Assembly: GCA_000934385.1 (NCBI GenBank)
Contig: KN880528.1
Coordinates: forward strand, 24,027-88,026
DNA: 64,000 nucleotides
Source: Cylindrobasidium torrendii FP15055 ss-10
Lineage: Eukaryota; Basidiomycota; Agaricomycetes; Agaricales; Physalacriaceae
Direction of reading: 5' to 3'
Shown here: positions 63,657 to 64,000 of the stretch, piece by piece
How the letters are laid out: the number at the start of each line of letters is the position of its first letter
Numbering within the stretch: the first letter of the stretch is position 1
Notes under the pieces: generated by a model
Database searches by the model: none
Told to the model about the DNA's origin: nothing
Seen by the model: only the letters and a program-made list of their open reading frames with translations
Made by a program: the position numbers and the translations under genes

Positions 63657-64000
63657 CTGCCTTTTTAGGAAGGAGCCATCAAATGGCTCTGTAAGGCCAG
63701 TTGCAGTTGTTGTAGCAGCACTCTATGGTATTGATATGGACTATATGGACCCACAAAGCACCACAAAATTCAAGCGGGTGGTCTACATACCCGGCACTCC
63801 CTTGCATGCTTGATATTGCCCTACCCCCTCGCATTTCCACAAGTTGCATAAAAATGACTTTTTGTGAGCAGAATTTTTTTCAAAAGTATTTTTCTGCATC
63901 TCTAGTGTATCTTACAAGGTGTTTACCGCATAGCTTATGGCGAACGCGCCCATTTTTGCGCCCTGGCCGCCCTTTTGATGCCTCCTTCCTAAAAAGGCAG
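63657..64000. mobile_element. MITE-like element with 27-bp terminal inverted repeats
   Basis: CTGCCTTTTTAGGAAGGAGC at 63657 continues CATCAAA to 63683; the reverse complement of 63974-64000 reads CTGCCTTTTTAGGAAGGAGG then CATCAAA, 26 of 27 identical. The inner ~290 bp have no coding capacity for a transposase (longest ORF about 70 codons). Size and structure fit a non-autonomous DNA transposon. The right TIR ends exactly at the window edge, so TIR length and any target duplication cannot be judged. Confidence 0.75.

Overview
This window is nuclear DNA of a filamentous basidiomycete, most likely an Agaricomycete. The genes are compact and cut by many short introns of about 45-60 nt with GTRNGT/YAG ends. 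The family mix also fits: F-box paralogs of the mushroom type, BTB proteins, a DUF6533-type membrane protein, Zn2Cys6 regulators and a fungal RIX1. I find about 31 protein genes, five intron-containing proline tRNAs, one pseudogene fragment, one inverted-repeat element and several minisatellite-like repeats. Almost all genes had to be spliced by eye, so outer limits are firmer than internal exon borders.

Region 1-6,700 is dense and made of head-to-head and tail-to-tail pairs: a partial PPxY membrane protein, NC2-beta (Dr1), SmF, a Rdx/selenoprotein-W-like protein with an 8-nt microexon, the meiotic AAA+ protein PCH2/TRIP13, and ceramide glucosyltransferase. Region 7,100-18,100 is metabolic and housekeeping: acetylornithine aminotransferase (ARG8), 5-aminolevulinate synthase (HEM1) with four Cys-Pro motifs, an ACAD10/11-like acyl-CoA dehydrogenase, a PABPN1/Pab2-type RRM protein, mitochondrial ribosomal protein bL19m, and an Ivy1-like BAR-type protein.

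Region 18,100-31,700 holds a tandem BTB pair, a Zn2Cys6 transcription factor, an aldo-keto reductase, mitochondrial aspartyl-tRNA synthetase and two membrane proteins of unknown role. Region 31,700-40,000 is the most rearranged part. The Pol III subunit RPC6 carries a large charged low-complexity insertion and is followed by three tandem F-box genes. A broken copy of the RPC6 3' end sits between the first two F-box genes, which shows that the duplicated unit once spanned the end of RPC6 plus an F-box gene.

Region 40,100-48,900 encodes GET4, a 4'-phosphopantetheinyl transferase, a PfkB-like protein with Asn in place of the catalytic Asp, and APC2 of the anaphase-promoting complex. Region 49,200-57,200 holds five tRNA-Pro genes (CGG, TGG, AGG, CGG, AGG) interleaved with a Cwc21/SRRM2-like splicing factor, a CLD1/ABHD5-type hydrolase and an LLP/DUF2423 nucleolar protein. 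The right end has a DUF6533-like membrane protein, RIX1, and a 344-bp element with 27-bp terminal inverted repeats reaching the last base of the window.

I found no biosynthetic cluster, CRISPR-like or defence-like system. The best candidates for new biology are the RPC6/F-box duplication history, the intron-diverse proline tRNA cluster, the 8-nt microexon, and the paired BTB proteins with a conserved Cys/His pattern.
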